Below are positions 36,210 to 48,780 of a stretch of DNA of 64,000 bases, piece after piece. A program made the position numbers and the translations under genes. The stretch is taken from NCBI GenBank assembly GCA_024364735.1, contig JAGFNQ010005191.1:1-64000 (forward strand), read 5' to 3'. Within the stretch, counting starts at the first letter, position 1, and each line of letters begins with the position of its first letter. A model generated the notes under the pieces. The model made no database searches and was not told the origin of the DNA. It saw only the letters and a program-made list of their open reading frames with translations. This stretch comes from Boesenbergia rotunda (taxonomy: Eukaryota; Streptophyta; Magnoliopsida; Zingiberales; Zingiberaceae).

Positions 36210-39200
36210 TGTAACGCCCATTTTTTTTCTTCATAAAGCGGTGTTACGTTAACATACTTAGGGCATGTAGACATCATAATGCAGCGGAAACCTTTAACTT
36301 ACACCTACATGCACTTACTACCCTTCCTAACATCATAACATGGGAACTTGGCATATTAACTTTATACATAGCATCATATCATGTCATACTTGGCATCATG
36401 TCATATTTAGCATCATGTCATACTTAGCATCATGTCATACTTAGCATCATGTCATAGAGTCACATTCAAGCCCATAATAGTAAAGGTAAAGTTCTGTCAT
36501 ATGACGAGCAAACATATTGCTCCTTGGCCAAGTCACTATCACACACATACTTTAAGGCCCTCCTGCTGCTTCCTTACTGTCCCCTTGCGTGATCTGCGGT
36601 ATAAGGAAATAAAACTATAAGCACATAGGCTTAGTAAGACTTTTTCCTACTCACTAAAATCATTCATCACTTAATCATGAGCACATGAAACATTAACATA
36701 CTTAGTGCTTTACTTCGATCATAAGACTTTATGATCACTTAGCATACATTCAACATGACATGAACATAACTTAATCACATTCGTAGCATGGCATAAACAT
36801 GAACATGAAAACATTCATAGCATGACATCATACTTGGCATAGACATAAACATCGTAAACATTCATAGCATGACATCATACTTGGCATAGACATAAACATC
36901 GTAAACATTCATAGCATGACATCATACTTGGCCTAGACATAACCACAATAAACATAACCTCATAAACATTCTTAGCATGAACCTAAATAAAATCATGGCA
37001 TCCTAACTTAACACAAACATAATTAAATCATGGCTTCATAAATTAGCATGGACATAAATAAAATCATAGCATCCTAACCTAGCATAAACATAATTAAATC
37101 ATGGCATCCTAACCTAGCATGAACATAAATAAAATCATGGCATCCTAACTTAGCATAAACATAATTAAATCATGGCATCCTAACCTAGCATGAACCTAAA
37201 TAAAATCATGGCATCATAAATTGGCACAAACATAATTAAATCATGGCATCATAAATTAGCATGAACATAAATAAAATCATTTGCATAACATACCCTGCAT
37301 AAACTTACTTTGCATACTATTCTTATCATATATATATAATGCATAACATGGATGGATGCATGTGGCAATTGTGCATTTATATATATAAAGATGCTTAATC
37401 TTTAAAACATGCTTTTAAATACTTTAACATAATCATAACATTCATTGGGCCCTAGCTTGTACCACATTCATACATCATATGCGCGCATCCCTATGTAAAT
37501 ACGAGGTAGCTAATCTCGACCTACTAGGGTAAGGACAGCTTCATCGGTAGTCCCGAACCGTAAGGACAGCTTCATCGGTAGTCCCAAACCGTGGACAACT
37601 TCATCGGTAGTCCAGAACCGTGGACCTTACTTAGGTCCGGTACAAGCCCATAAAATAAAATAAAATACTTTCACATGCTTTTTCATTCATAATCATTCAT
37701 AGCATATTCATTCATTCATCATACTTAACATCATCATTATGCCTTGAAGGCATGAACTTTAACTTCATTTATCATTTTCATTCTTAGACATGGCATATGT
37801 ACACATCATTCATAAAGCATGGCATACATACATATCATTCATAAAACATGGCACATGTCCAAACATTCATGACCTAACATATAATTCATGACATATAAAC
37901 TAAGGGTTTGGTTAACATAGAATTCTTCCACCTTACTCAAACATACATCTTAATAACCTATACCCAAGCATCTTGGTAGGTTTAACCCCACCCTAGCCCT
38001 AGGTTAGATCCTTGGCCGAAAGCCCCAAGGAAACCCTAGGTCCATGAAACTTCACATAACTTCCCAAACAACATCTCCTACATACATACTAGGTCATAGG
38101 AAACATTTGATTCCATACTTAAGACCAACCCTAATCCTTTAACCCTAGTCTTGCTCTTGGCCGAAACTTCAAGGCCATGGGGGCATGGAGAAATTCCATT
38201 AAAACCCCAAATCAATTGCTTAAACACCAACCATACCCTACCATAGGGCCATTGGGGCCCTTACTTGAAATAAGTCCTAACTTTCCACCTTATTAGGGTA
38301 CTTGGCTGAAACCTATAGGGTCTCTAGGCCATGGGAAACATTCACATAAACACCCTCCATCTCCCTTATATCATGATAAAACATAAAACACATACTTGAG
38401 GTTTTAGACCCAACCCTACCCATGGGTTCTTGATATTGGCCGAAACCTTAGGATATCCTAGGGTACCCCAAAAATTCTCAAAAATTATATTTAATCCCTA
38501 AACATCATGAGAGAACATTTAACAACATTATCAAGATTTTTAGCATCATCATGGACCCTAAAACCTAGTGGCCGAAACCCATAGGGTCTCTAGGGTGCTT
38601 GGTTTTGTTTCTTTCAACTTCAAGTCCCAAAAACCAACCAATAAATCATGCTAAAACATAAGGAACTATTATACCACAGGTGAGGGAGTCTTACCTTGGT
38701 TGATCTTGATTTTTAAACCTTAAAAGAGAAGGAAATTGTAAAATCTTTGGACCCTTGAACCCCCTTGTCCTTGTATCCTTGGGAAGCCTTTAGATCTTGG
38801 AGATGAGACCCTCTTATGAAGCTTTTCCAAGGACAATTCCTCCTTATGGTGTTCGGCTAGGATGAGGGAAGGAGGAGGAAGAAAATGCAAAGTGATGGAA
38901 AGAAAAGGTAACTCCCAAACCCCCCTCTTTATAACCCATCAAGGAGGTAAATGAAGAGTCTCTCCATGACCCTTCATCTTCTTCTAAGCCTTAACCAATA
39001 TTCACTTCATTCCCTCATATCATTCCCTTGCTAGGTGAGTTGGTTAGAGCATGCATGGTTTTACAAGAGGTCCAAGGTTCAATCCTTGATCCATGCACCT
39101 TATTTTTATTTTATTTTTCTTTTTTTTTTCCCTAAAATTCCGAAAATCCTCTAAAAATTCCCCCGTAATTATGTTAATATTTCCCATTAGAATCCTTTAT

Positions 39201-39410
39201 ATTTATATTAATTTTCACCTAAAATCCACCAATAATTTTGATACTAAAAAGCCCATATAAGGCCCATTAGTGCCCTTTTTCCCAATTTATATGAGAAAAC
39301 ATGGATTTTCTGGGCCAAAGTTCGCATTAATATTTCTAGGTTTCTCGGAAAATTATCTAGATATGCTTAATATTTTAAGGAAATATTAAGAGAATTTTCG
39401 GGTCGTTACA
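36210..39410 (-). repeat. LTR 3 (5' LTR of the element), 3201 bp
   Basis: Same termini and internal tandem units as LTR 1 and 2. Private changes cluster near its 5' end on the minus strand (for example CTCATATCATTCCC near 39015 and a longer T-run near 39120). Its outer end is flanked by GCATG (39411-39415). A tRNA-like sequence is at 39029-39097. Confidence 0.93.
39029..39097 (+). other. tRNA-like sequence in LTR 3, antisense to the LTR
   Basis: Same element as in LTR 1 and 2, with a few more substitutions (CCTTGATCC after the B-box-like motif). Confidence 0.5.
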
Positions 39411-39653
39411 GCATGAGACAGGGATGTGGGTACTTGTCAGCTCACAGGAAGGCACCGATCGACGCCGCTCTACCTGACCCATCGAAGGGCGGCATGTCAC
39501 AGGATGCTCGGGTAGTATAGCAGTACAGAGTCAGCGGGATATCCGTGACGTGTGTCATGGATGAGTAAGGCTTGCGCTGACCCCCGTATTATGGTCATGC
39601 ATATGATGTCCTGGAGCGAATGTGACGTAAGGGAGTACCGGTCCTGAGATAGG
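39411..39653 (+). repeat. old LTR-like direct repeat, copy A, segment 2
   Basis: Continues copy A after the three-LTR insert and matches 43494-43733. It is broken at GATAGG by the next insertion. Confidence 0.75.
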
Positions 39654-41407
39654 TGATGGTCCCCAAAATAGACTGTCACGAATGTGAGTCTCAAATTTAG
39701 ATATTTATAGAAACTGAAAATCCTTTGGCTAACAAAGTAGAAATGTGTAGTAGAGGGGCCTCAGGTCGTATTTTTCCAAGGACTAGTTGAATGAATGTTT
39801 AACTCGAGCTTGTAGGTTTATTTGTCGTTTGATGTTTAGGTTTTCTAGATAAAATGGGAGTTTTGGCAATAAGAGGAAATGACAATATCAAATAAACTGG
39901 AATGAACTCAACTAAAGCATAAAATGAATAGGCAATTGCAAGAACTATGCTTAACCTAATTGACAATTGAGCAACCAAATTCAAAAGCAATGGACTGAAA
40001 TTTAAAAACTAAACTTCAATGCAGGAAATAAATTCTAAAGAATTAATTTCAAGGAACGAATTACAAGGAATTAAAGCTAAGCAAGACAATGCTTAAGAAC
40101 ATTGTCTTGAAATGTAGTTGGAACAACTAAGCAATGTAAAGAAAATTAATGCTTGGAACAACAATTATCCTAATTAAACATCAAATCAGGTTCTGATCAA
40201 GACTACCCTTTTGCCGTCACACAAAGATTGAGTTAAAAACCCTTTGAACTCAAAAACCACTGAAGGAATGCTCCCAAGTTCAGTTCGTAATCGACTTGTG
40301 CACCTTGGTCTTCCTGATCGGTCACTGGACCGATCAGGTCTTCCTCTGATCGGACTAATGACCGGTCAGCTGAACCTCTGATCGATCGGAGCAAACGGTC
40401 AGTAGCTGAAATCAATTCGCGATCTCTTCCATCTCGATCGACTGGATGACGATCAACGCTCAGAAACCCTCGAATACCTCCGAGAACCCCTCTGAGCTTC
40501 GATAGCTCTCTGGACGTCGGAAATCCGGCGATCGGCAGTGGATCACTCGATGAAAACAGAGCCTCGGCGACACCCTCACCTAAACTTCCAAAAACACAAA
40601 CGATTAGCAAATTGAACACGGAGATTACCTCTATGATCGGAAATCTTGACAAGAACTAGATGTTGATGCGGTCGCACGCGATTGGGAAAGAAAATAGATA
40701 CGAAAATGATGAAATCTAGAGAAAACTGAAGCTACTCTGCGCTACGCGATTTGGCGACGACGTGACGACCTCTCGAGCGGAAGAGGGAATTCCCTTTTAA
40801 TTAAAACCATTTGAATTTGAACGGCCGAGATTATTTTTGCTCCATCCAACGGCTGGATCTCTTCAGATCTGAATCAAACTCTCCAGATCTTGATCAATGG
40901 TCCTGATCTACCTGTCTTTAGCTCGGATCAACTAGATCTGTGGTGGATGGCTCAGATAATCCCTTCTCTTGCTTGGATGGTTTAGAACATCTTGAGCTTG
41001 ATTCAACGGTCAGATGAGCTCTGATTGGGTTCAAACTTTCAGATATTGATCTAGGGTCATGATTAGCCCTACCCTGAACTTGGATTGATCGGAAGTTAAT
41101 GGATGGCTCAGATCTAGCCATTCTTTGAATGGACGGCTCATATTAACCCGATGCTTGATCCCTTTGATCCGGATCCAATGCTAACTCAAGTTCGAACCAA
41201 TTTGATCTAGGTCCATGATCATTTGAAACCTACAAAATGAGATACACATTTTAGTGTCAAAATATCTCAAATATACAAAGATTTGATTTAAAAGCCCAAA
41301 ATAGAGGAAATACATGAAACCTAATATAAATGCAAACTTAAGCATATAAAATATGGATCAAACATGGATTTTAGAGCCTAAAATAATCAACAAAATGGTA
41401 TTTATCA
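39654..41407 (-). mobile_element. solo LTR-like insertion, 1.75 kb (TGAT...ATCA)
   Basis: The insert starts TGATGGTCCCCAAAATAG and ends GTATTTATCA. Its flanks are ATAGG (39649-39653) and GTAGG (41408-41412), a 5-bp duplication with one change, and the uninterrupted form is seen at about 43730-43740. On the minus strand it reads TGATAAATACCATTTTGTTG, a start style seen in Athila/Tat-type LTRs. No coding domain is found. The middle (about 40300-40450) repeats GATCGG/CCGATC motifs, and 40850-41220 holds degenerate GATC-rich repeats. Orientation and clade are inference. Confidence 0.65.
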
Positions 41408-41826
41408 GTAGGTTGCTGACCGGCTGACCCGAGTGATATCGGCGGGGTCAGGTGTAATGTCTCCAAGTGACGCAGGGTACGCCCCGAGTTGGGGGGCGCG
41501 TAGATGTATCCGATTCGCTCGCTCTCGGGTTACATGGTTGCGTGGTCGAGCTAGGGGATGCTTAGAACTGACCCACCTGCCCCTAGCCCTGGGACGAGTG
41601 GGCGGCCCTGGTGGTCGAATCAGGGAATGCTCGGTATCGGCCTGCACGACCTAACCCAAGGTCGGGCGGTTGGGGGTTCGAGGATTCCTAGGTTCGGGAA
41701 CTCCTTGGGTCGGGCCTTTGTCAGGCCATCCCCTGAGCCTCCGTTAACGCCATGTGCATTCGAGTCATGGTCGGCTTCCCGAGGTCCTCGAGTAGGTTGG
41801 ATCAGGCCGAATTCTATCGGCCTGAC
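41408..41826 (+). repeat. old LTR-like direct repeat, copy A, segment 3
   Basis: Matches 43734-44152 of copy B. Its last part (from about 41665) is also the left arm of a long inverted repeat with 42955-43180. Interrupted at CCTGAC by a solo LTR-like insert. Confidence 0.75.
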
Positions 41827-42757
41827 TGATAGATCGAAGACGTTGCTAGAGGGGGGGGTGAATAGTACTTTTTTGTTGAATTCTCTACACAGAGGTTAGC
41901 GGAATACAAAAATATATAATGAAAAACAATAAGAACAATGCTAACACAAGGATTTACTTGGTATCCATCCGAATGAGTGACTAATACAAGGATCCACGCG
42001 AGTACTCCACCTCTACTAAGAAAAATCTCCTTCAGGTGGAGAAACCTTTACAATGGCGTTGTCTTCCTCTTTTCAGAATACAATGATTGGAGAGAGAGGA
42101 AGATAAGAAAATTCGAAGCACGAACAACACTTCGTTACAGTACGAAACCGTACTGTTCATGTGCAAAAATGTCCTCTTTTTATAAGAGAACAGGACAAAC
42201 TCTCGCAATCTATCCAGCCCCGCACCAGTCGACTGCCCCTAGGGCAGTCGACTTGTCTAGCATTAATTGCTAGCCAATGGCTAGTTTTGGGGTGTTACCA
42301 GTCAACTATCCCAGGGGTAGTCGACTGGTCCGAGGCTGTAAACTTTCTGTGAGTTTTGGCAGTCGACTGCCCTGCCTCTCAGCTCAGTCACAGCCACTCC
42401 GAACCTTCTCCTTCACGTGTGCCTTTAGGTCTGCTCCATTGGATTGCCCTTTGAAGTCTTCTTCCTCTGGCTATCGTCCCTCGGATGCGCACACAAGCCT
42501 TCCCTTGGCTTGCCTCCATGCCACCCTTCACGTGTGCCCTTGAAGTCCACTTCCCGGCTTGCCCTTGGAGCTCTCGTCCCTCGGCTCTCGTCCCTTGGCT
42601 CTCGTCCCTCAGATATGTTCACCATGTGTGATTCTCCAAGTTCTGCAAACTCAATCACACATATCAAATACAACATAACACTCTAATCTTAAACATATTC
42701 ATACACACACATCAAAACCATGATCTTCCAATCATTTTAGGGTCGATTGCCTCAACA
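41827..42757. mobile_element. solo LTR-like insertion, 0.93 kb, with GTCGAC palindromes
   Basis: TGATAGATCGAAGACG...GATTGCCTCAACA is flanked by CTGAC on both sides (41822-41826 and 42758-42762). The first part has a G-run (GAGGGGGGGGTGAATAG), the middle a TATA-like TTTTATAAGAG (about 42178), then palindromic AGTCGACTGCC/GGGCAGTCGACT pairs (about 42226-42253 and 42297-42328). Repeated CTCGTCCCTYGGCT units follow near 42575-42610. No coding domain is recognised and orientation is uncertain. Confidence 0.65.
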
Positions 42758-42762
42758 CTGAC

Positions 42763-43207
42763 TGCCCGCCTGAGCCCCTTGGTTCACTTGCACTCCGGGG
42801 GCCTCGGTCTCGACCCCATCCAAACGCGCCACCAGGCTTGCTCTAAAACAATAGTCCAGTCAGTCGGACTCGGCACCTCCTTCGACTAGACTCGAAGGGG
42901 ATGCTTATGATCCCGACCTAGCTCACGGGTAGCTTGCCCGGCCAGCTTGGCGCTGCGTTTGGATGGGGTCGAGACCGAGGCTCCCGGAGTCCAGGTGAAC
43001 CGAGGGGCTTAGGCGGGTAGTCGGGCAGATAAAATCCTACCTGATCCAACCTATTCGAGGACCTCGGGAAGCCGATCCTGACTCGAATGCACATGGCGTT
43101 AACGGCGGCTCAGGGGATGGGCTGACAAAGGGCCGACCCAAGGAGTTCAAGAACCGGGGAACCCTCGACCCCCCAACCGTCCGATCCTGGAGCGCCAAAT
43201 TTGCTCC
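42763..43207. repeat. end of copy A, 127-bp loop and inverted arm of the old element
   Basis: 42763-42827 ends copy A (GACCCCATCCAAACGC). A spacer of about 127 bp follows. From 42955 (GCGTTTGGATGGGGTC) to 43180 the sequence is the reverse complement of the 3' part of copy A. The last bases GGAGCGCCAAATTTGCTCC precede copy B. This gives a fold-back of about 230-bp arms if the 0.93-kb insert is ignored. Confidence 0.7.
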
Positions 43208-44637
43208 TGTCGCGAAGCGAGATGGACTCCCAAGAGCGAGATGGTCTCCTAAGTACCACGAGCTGCTGATGATGGCTCTGATCTGCGAAAAAATGACCGT
43301 TAGCAAATCCGCCGGGAAAAATCCCCGGTCAGACCCTCCGACGGTCAAGTCTGTATCCGCAGGAGTATAGCAAAGCAAAGGAAGTAGTAGACAAGAGCAC
43401 GATCGCGCATACCTGCGGAATGAGGAAGGGAGGAGCTTATATAGCTGAGGGAGCTGACAACCCCTATCTGTGTTAATCATCTTTTGGTATCCGCATGAGA
43501 CAGGGATGTGGGTGCTTGTCAGCTCACAGGAAAGCACCGATCGGCGCCGCTCTGCCTGACCTATCGAAGGGCGGCATGGCGCGGGATGCTCGGGTAGTAC
43601 AACAGTACGGAGTCTGCGGGATATCCGCGACGTGTGCCACGGATGAGTAAGACTTGCGATGACCCCTGTATTATGGACGTGCATATGATGTCCTGGAGCG
43701 GATATGACGTAATGGAGGAGCGGTCTTGAGGTAGGTTGCCGACCGGCTAGCTCGAGTGATATCGGCGGGGTCGGGTGTAATGTCTCCGAGTGACGCAGGG
43801 TACGCCCCTAGTTGGGGGGCGCGTAGATGTATCCGATTCGCTCGCTCTCGGGTTACATGGTTGAGTGGTTGAGCTAGGGGATGCTTAGAACTGACCCACC
43901 CGCCCTAGCCCTGGGACGGGTGGCCTGCCCTGGTGGCCGAGTCAGGGGACGCTCGGTATCGACCCGCATGACCTGACCCAGGGTCAAGCGGTTGGGGGTT
44001 CGAGGATTCCCCGGTTCGGGAACTCCTTGGATCGGGCCTTTGTTGACCCATCCCCTAAGCCTCCATTAATGCCGTGTGCATTCGAGTCAGGGTCGGCTTC
44101 CCAAGATCCTCGAGTAGGTTGGATCAGGCCGGATTCTATCGGCCCGACTGCTCGCCTGAGCCCCTTAGTTCACTTGGACTCCGGGGGCCTCGGTCTGGAC
44201 CCCATCCAAACGCGGCGCTAGATTGGCCGCCCGAGCTACCCGTGAGTTAGGCCGGGATCAAAGTTCATTCAATCTAATACATAGAGTTCCCTTGGAACAC
44301 AACAGATCCGTCCCACGTAAAGTAAACTCAGTCCAATTACTTGCAGGTGGTATTGGGGGCAAGATCCACATGCTATCACACCTGTAGATCGGAGACCCGA
44401 TAGCCTGTTAGGATTTGAGAGCATGTCTCTATAAATAGGACAACTAAGGATAACATCAAAGTCTAACTTTACTCTTCGTCTACTATTATCATTCCATCTT
44501 CTCCATGATCCACGCCTAACTTAGGCATATGGAGGTGTCTCAGCAGGCGACTCTGCCGAATCCCATGTTATCAATACAGGTCGGAACATGGAAGAAGGTT
44601 TAGGTCGTCCAACAAGTGATATATTCCTTGATCGCAA
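43208..44637 (+). repeat. old LTR-like direct repeat, copy B
   Basis: An uninterrupted copy of the segments at 24433-24721, 39411-39653, 41408-41826 and 42763-42827, so it provides the empty-site sequence for all three nested insertions. It starts TGTCGCGAAGCGAG. A TATA-like CTATAAATAGG near 44431 and the end GATCGCAACA near 44637 suggest an LTR on the plus strand, perhaps Tat-like. The part after about 44260 has no counterpart in copy A. No coding sequence is present. Confidence 0.6.
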
Positions 44638-45288
44638 CACTATCCCCATTTGTTGTTCTATTTATAGCCTCTAACTATAGGCTTATAGTATTAAATTAGG
44701 GGTCTTTAGAAAGTCAAATAATATATGAGAGAATTGAACAAATGCATAAGGAACTTAACAGGATTCATTGTAGCTCCCGAGCATGGTACGATAGTAAGCG
44801 ACAGGATGGTAAATGAATGTTTGATTATCTCGGAGGGCAGATCAAACATATAACGGAGTTCGAATTACTCGTGATGTTGTCTCGTCACATTAAGACTCAT
44901 CTCATCTGTACTTTCTAAATTTATTTGATGACTAATCTGTAGGGTCGGATCATCCCCTTCTAAGATTAATGCAATTGCAAGAGTTAGATACATAGGTTAA
45001 CCAATAAAGAAAAGGGTTTAGTTGTCAAGATAGGTAGTCCAAACTTATAATATATAATAGAAAGGTATAATGGATATTACACTGTAACCATTATAGACTC
45101 AGTATTTTGTTAACACTGTAAAATAATAGACAAAGACTCTTATAGAAATATATTTTTTCCTCAGAAAAAAATTATATATCTTATATATAAGTCTATCTTT
45201 TGCTCCTTCAAAGCCTTAACGCTCTCCCAAGTAATTGATTTTAAAATATTCTTATTTTATAATAATACTAAAATATAAGAGCGTTATT
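44638..45288. other. AT-rich DNA, no recognised feature
   Basis: Possible internal remnant of the old element after copy B, but no domain, primer site or open frame can be supported. Confidence 0.4.
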
Positions 45289-45332
45289 TTAATATATATA
45301 TATATATATATAATATATATATATATATATAA
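45289..45332. repeat. (TA)n microsatellite
   Basis: Two runs of TA dinucleotides separated by a phase break. Confidence 0.9.
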
Positions 45333-45796
45333 ATGAGCCTTATTCAATACAAATGATAATAAAAGAGTGTTGTCTCCATGGGTTGGTATAGTTAACTATT
45401 GTCAAGAGATCTAGATCGATAATACAAAGACATCTTTAAAAAAAATTTCCTTTCAAATTAAATGTCTAAGTAAAAATCTTTATTTATGATGCTAGGATGA
45501 AATATGTAAAAAAAAAAAAAATAATTAACAAAATTTTTCAATCTCGGACGATCAATTCGGTCCCATGAAAGTTTCCTACGGCCGTCAGGGTAAATCGGGA
45601 AGTGCTTATGGTGGGCGGTACAAAGTCCAACGTTCCAAGGTTCATGTCCCATTTGAAAAAAAAATCTTATAAAATATGTCGTAGTTAGAGATTGAATCGT
45701 CAATATCTAAGATGACAACTAAGAGAGAAGGTGCTTGTATTTTTCTGATTTGTCATATAGCTGATTCATAGGATTGGCTCATCTATGTTTAAAACA

Positions 45797-45799
<3 letters not shown>
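45333..45799. other. AT-rich DNA with A-runs, no recognised feature
   Basis: Contains an A13 run near 45509 and an A-run near 45656. The short open frames are not supported. Confidence 0.4.

Positions 45800-45886
<87 letters not shown>
45799..45886. repeat. (TA)n-(T)n-(TA)n compound microsatellite
   Basis: About 36 bases of TA, a T-run of about 23, then about 27 bases of TA. The two TA blocks are self-complementary. The small open frames rich in Ile-Tyr here are artefacts. Confidence 0.92.
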
Positions 45887-45890
<4 letters not shown>

Positions 45891-45939
45891 TCCAAGAGAT
45901 CCGTGCTCGCTCGAAAAATCAAGCAACACCTCCCCTGTA

Positions 45940-48780
45940 CGGCGGTAAATCTAAAACTTATACATATATCACTCCACACAGAATTTAGCTCAGCCATACT
46001 TGGCTGACATTCACACCATTACAACCACGCAGTTAAATATTATAACTGACAAATAATAACCATAATAAATAAATCCCCATAGCTAAGCACAGCAAATCGA
46101 AATTCAGCGGAAATAAATAAATACAATTCCAAAAGAAAATCATATACCATCCGAAATGATATTAAAACCAAACACGACACTAATACTATAAAACTACTAC
46201 AAACGTACGAAAACCAATAAGAATAATACTCAAATTGGGAGATTGACAGCTGGATCTTCTCCTAGTGGCACGAGACACAGCTATCGACTACCTGAAACAA
46301 AAAGAAAAACGAGGGGTGGTGAGTTTCGGATGGAACTCTGCAGATATAAGAACAGATAAATGCATGGTATATAAAAGGATAAAGCAAACATAAAGAAAGC
46401 AAAGGGTATATTGTCTCCAGAATAACGATCATAATCAAAAACACATCTATACAAACAAAACATCCTGAAACTATATAACAAGTAGGGGCAAAATTAGTAA
46501 TCCCCCTAATATTTCCATAAACAGCTAATACTGTCGAATATACACAGATCACATAAAATGCAAATTATAATTGTAAATGCATGTCAATCATATGCAACAA
46601 TTATAGCTCAAACAAGTGCAACAAACACAAGCAAATGCACAATGCATAATATGCAGATGATGTCATGACCTGCATTGTACACACACCAACCACCGCTATA
46701 TTGGGTAGGTTGAATGGACAAGATACAAGCGCCAAAATCTGGGGCTATGCAAATACACCACAACAACTGTGACCCTGATATGAAAAGCCAAAATACTTGT
46801 GGCTTAAAACCCCAAAATACCTGTGGGGACTCCAAATACATGGGGAGTATCAACTGTTTGCACACAACTTTGACTAAGTGTGACACAATAGGAAAATATA
46901 CCCGATGACCAGTCTCAACCACCAAGGAGCCCGCGGTCGTCGGCCTGAATGCTATGATGCATGTCACTAATATACACAACCTCAATCAGATCCAAAACTT
47001 ACAATCAATACAATACAGAAAACACAAATACACCAAAGTAAGTAAACATACGAAAAACACAATCAATGCCAAAGTGAATAAACATGCACTAATCTACTGG
47101 GTAGGATTGTTTCTAATGTCAACCAAATCCTAGATAGGTCAAATGATAGTTCACACATACAAGCGGTACTATTTAGATCAGAAACCAAGAGATGAAACTG
47201 TATGACTGAACAAATTTGAAATTACCACTCGAAGGTCATGCACGAATAAGTATCAAGCAGGAAAACAAGAGGAATAGATTTAAGGTAAATCGACCTACTC
47301 AGATAAATAAACAACCATGCATTTAAAGATAAACGGAACTATTGAAACAAGCAAGAAATACCCGTCTCCAAAGTGAAGTCCATGTCAAACAAAGAACCCA
47401 GATAATCGCAACGAATCAATGTCCTATATCAAAGACATAGTTTAGCTATTTATACAAATAATATTTAGCTAGACTCAATACAAACTATATCAGGATTAAT
47501 CATAATTATAACATCCTTTTATTTAATCTCTAGTTAATGATTAGTTCCTTCTTAACCTAATTTAGCAAAATTAGGTAATTAGGTTTAATCCCAAATTTAA
47601 CCCAAGCACCACCTCAATACAAACTTAATCCTCAATCCCCATAGCTCCAAGATTATAGGTATATATGACAAGAGGCAACTACACACCAAAAGAAACTAAA
47701 CAAAAGATCCCAATTGCATAATTCCAAAATCTAGCCACATTTAATCCAACAATGAATCTAATCACCAAAAATCAAACCTAAACCTTTGGCCGCTGTAGAT
47801 ACCCCCAAAGCAGAGCATAATCATCCTCCAAGAGTTAGGTCAAGATTCCAAACACCCAACAAACAGAATTCCCACTACTGATAGAAATCGAAGTAAGCTT
47901 CACGAATCCAATTTCAAGCTCAAGAATGCTACACAACAACAAACTACATCCTCACACAAGCGCACGTGCCTTGATCAAAACAAATTGATAGGGACACCAA
48001 TAGATTGCGTTAGTAAACCACATTCCGATCCTATCTACGATCAATACCAAAATGACAGCACTCCACCTAAATGAGTAACTTCACCCAAAGCAGACTAAAC
48101 AACCCCACAGTAGCATAAGAGGAACTACCTCACCAACCCCCATATTTAAATATGGGCTTCACCTATTATGAGTACAATTATCTCCCCGTGTTTAAGATAT
48201 CGAATGCCCGTTGATTAATTTAAATTACTGACAATTTTAATTAATCAACATCTAACTCCTTGAATAGTACCACTCAACCTTATCATCATGTCGGACCAAG
48301 TCCACCTGCAGGATTTAACATGATGAACCTTATGAGCTCCTCAAGGGGACATCATCAACCCGACTCACCAGGACACGGTTTCCTTCTATAATCAACGACA
48401 CACCATGTAAATAATATTATTTTCTAACTCACCGGGCCTATCGATTTAACAGAATAAATCTCACCCATTGGTAAATCAAGAAAATAAATACTAAGTACAT
48501 GTACCCGTTATTATATCGGGATTAAGAACATGTACTCCATAATAATTGAGGTCTGATTTAATTATAAAGTCAGTATAAATTGAATCACCTCTATGTCGGT
48601 TCTGCTCAATACACACAAAGTGCACTAGTATAATTCTATGGTCAAAATAAACCAACACCAAATTATATTACAACCATCCCAATGGTTTGTCCAAATCCAT
48701 CTCGATTGTGAGCTTCAACTTATACTTTACAAGGGACTGATAACATAATCTTCTATGCGACACCACACACCATGTTATCT
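45940..48780 (-). repeat. reverse-oriented relic of a Tekay-like LTR
   Basis: On the minus strand, landmarks follow in the order seen in the LTR at 54856-58603: GGGATTAAACCTAATNACCT, TTTAGCTAT...GCTAAATATTAT, GGACATTGATTCG, a Pro/Gly-free spacer, and CAGGTAGTCGATAGCTGTG shortly before the end. Similarity is weak to moderate and the left and right borders are guesses. No coding sequence is present. It lies head-to-head with the LTR remnant at 48945. Confidence 0.45.

Larger units (their letters stand above)
24722..39410 (-). mobile_element. Tekay/Del-type Ty3/gypsy derivative with three LTRs and two internal regions
   Basis: The order on the plus strand is LTR (24722-27902), internal 1 (27903-30722), LTR (30723-33919), internal 2 (33920-36209), LTR (36210-39410). 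The outer ends share the target duplication GCATG. LTRs read TGTAACGACCC...GGGCGTTACA on the minus strand. Primer sites complementary to initiator tRNA-Met follow the LTRs at 36197-36209 and near 30709-30721, and a G-run (GGTATGGGGGAT) precedes the downstream LTR, so the element is on the minus strand. Protease, RT and RNase H are absent from both internal regions. The integrase tail and LTR style fit the Tekay/Del chromovirus clade. The triple-LTR form probably arose by unequal recombination at one locus. Confidence 0.9.

Noticed and set aside
41405..44221. Several 60-215-codon frames rich in Arg, Pro and Ser
   Set aside because: They lie in G+C-rich old repeat sequence on both strands and are not kept between copies A and B.
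45774..46007. Ile-Tyr-rich frames
   Set aside because: Translated TA microsatellite.
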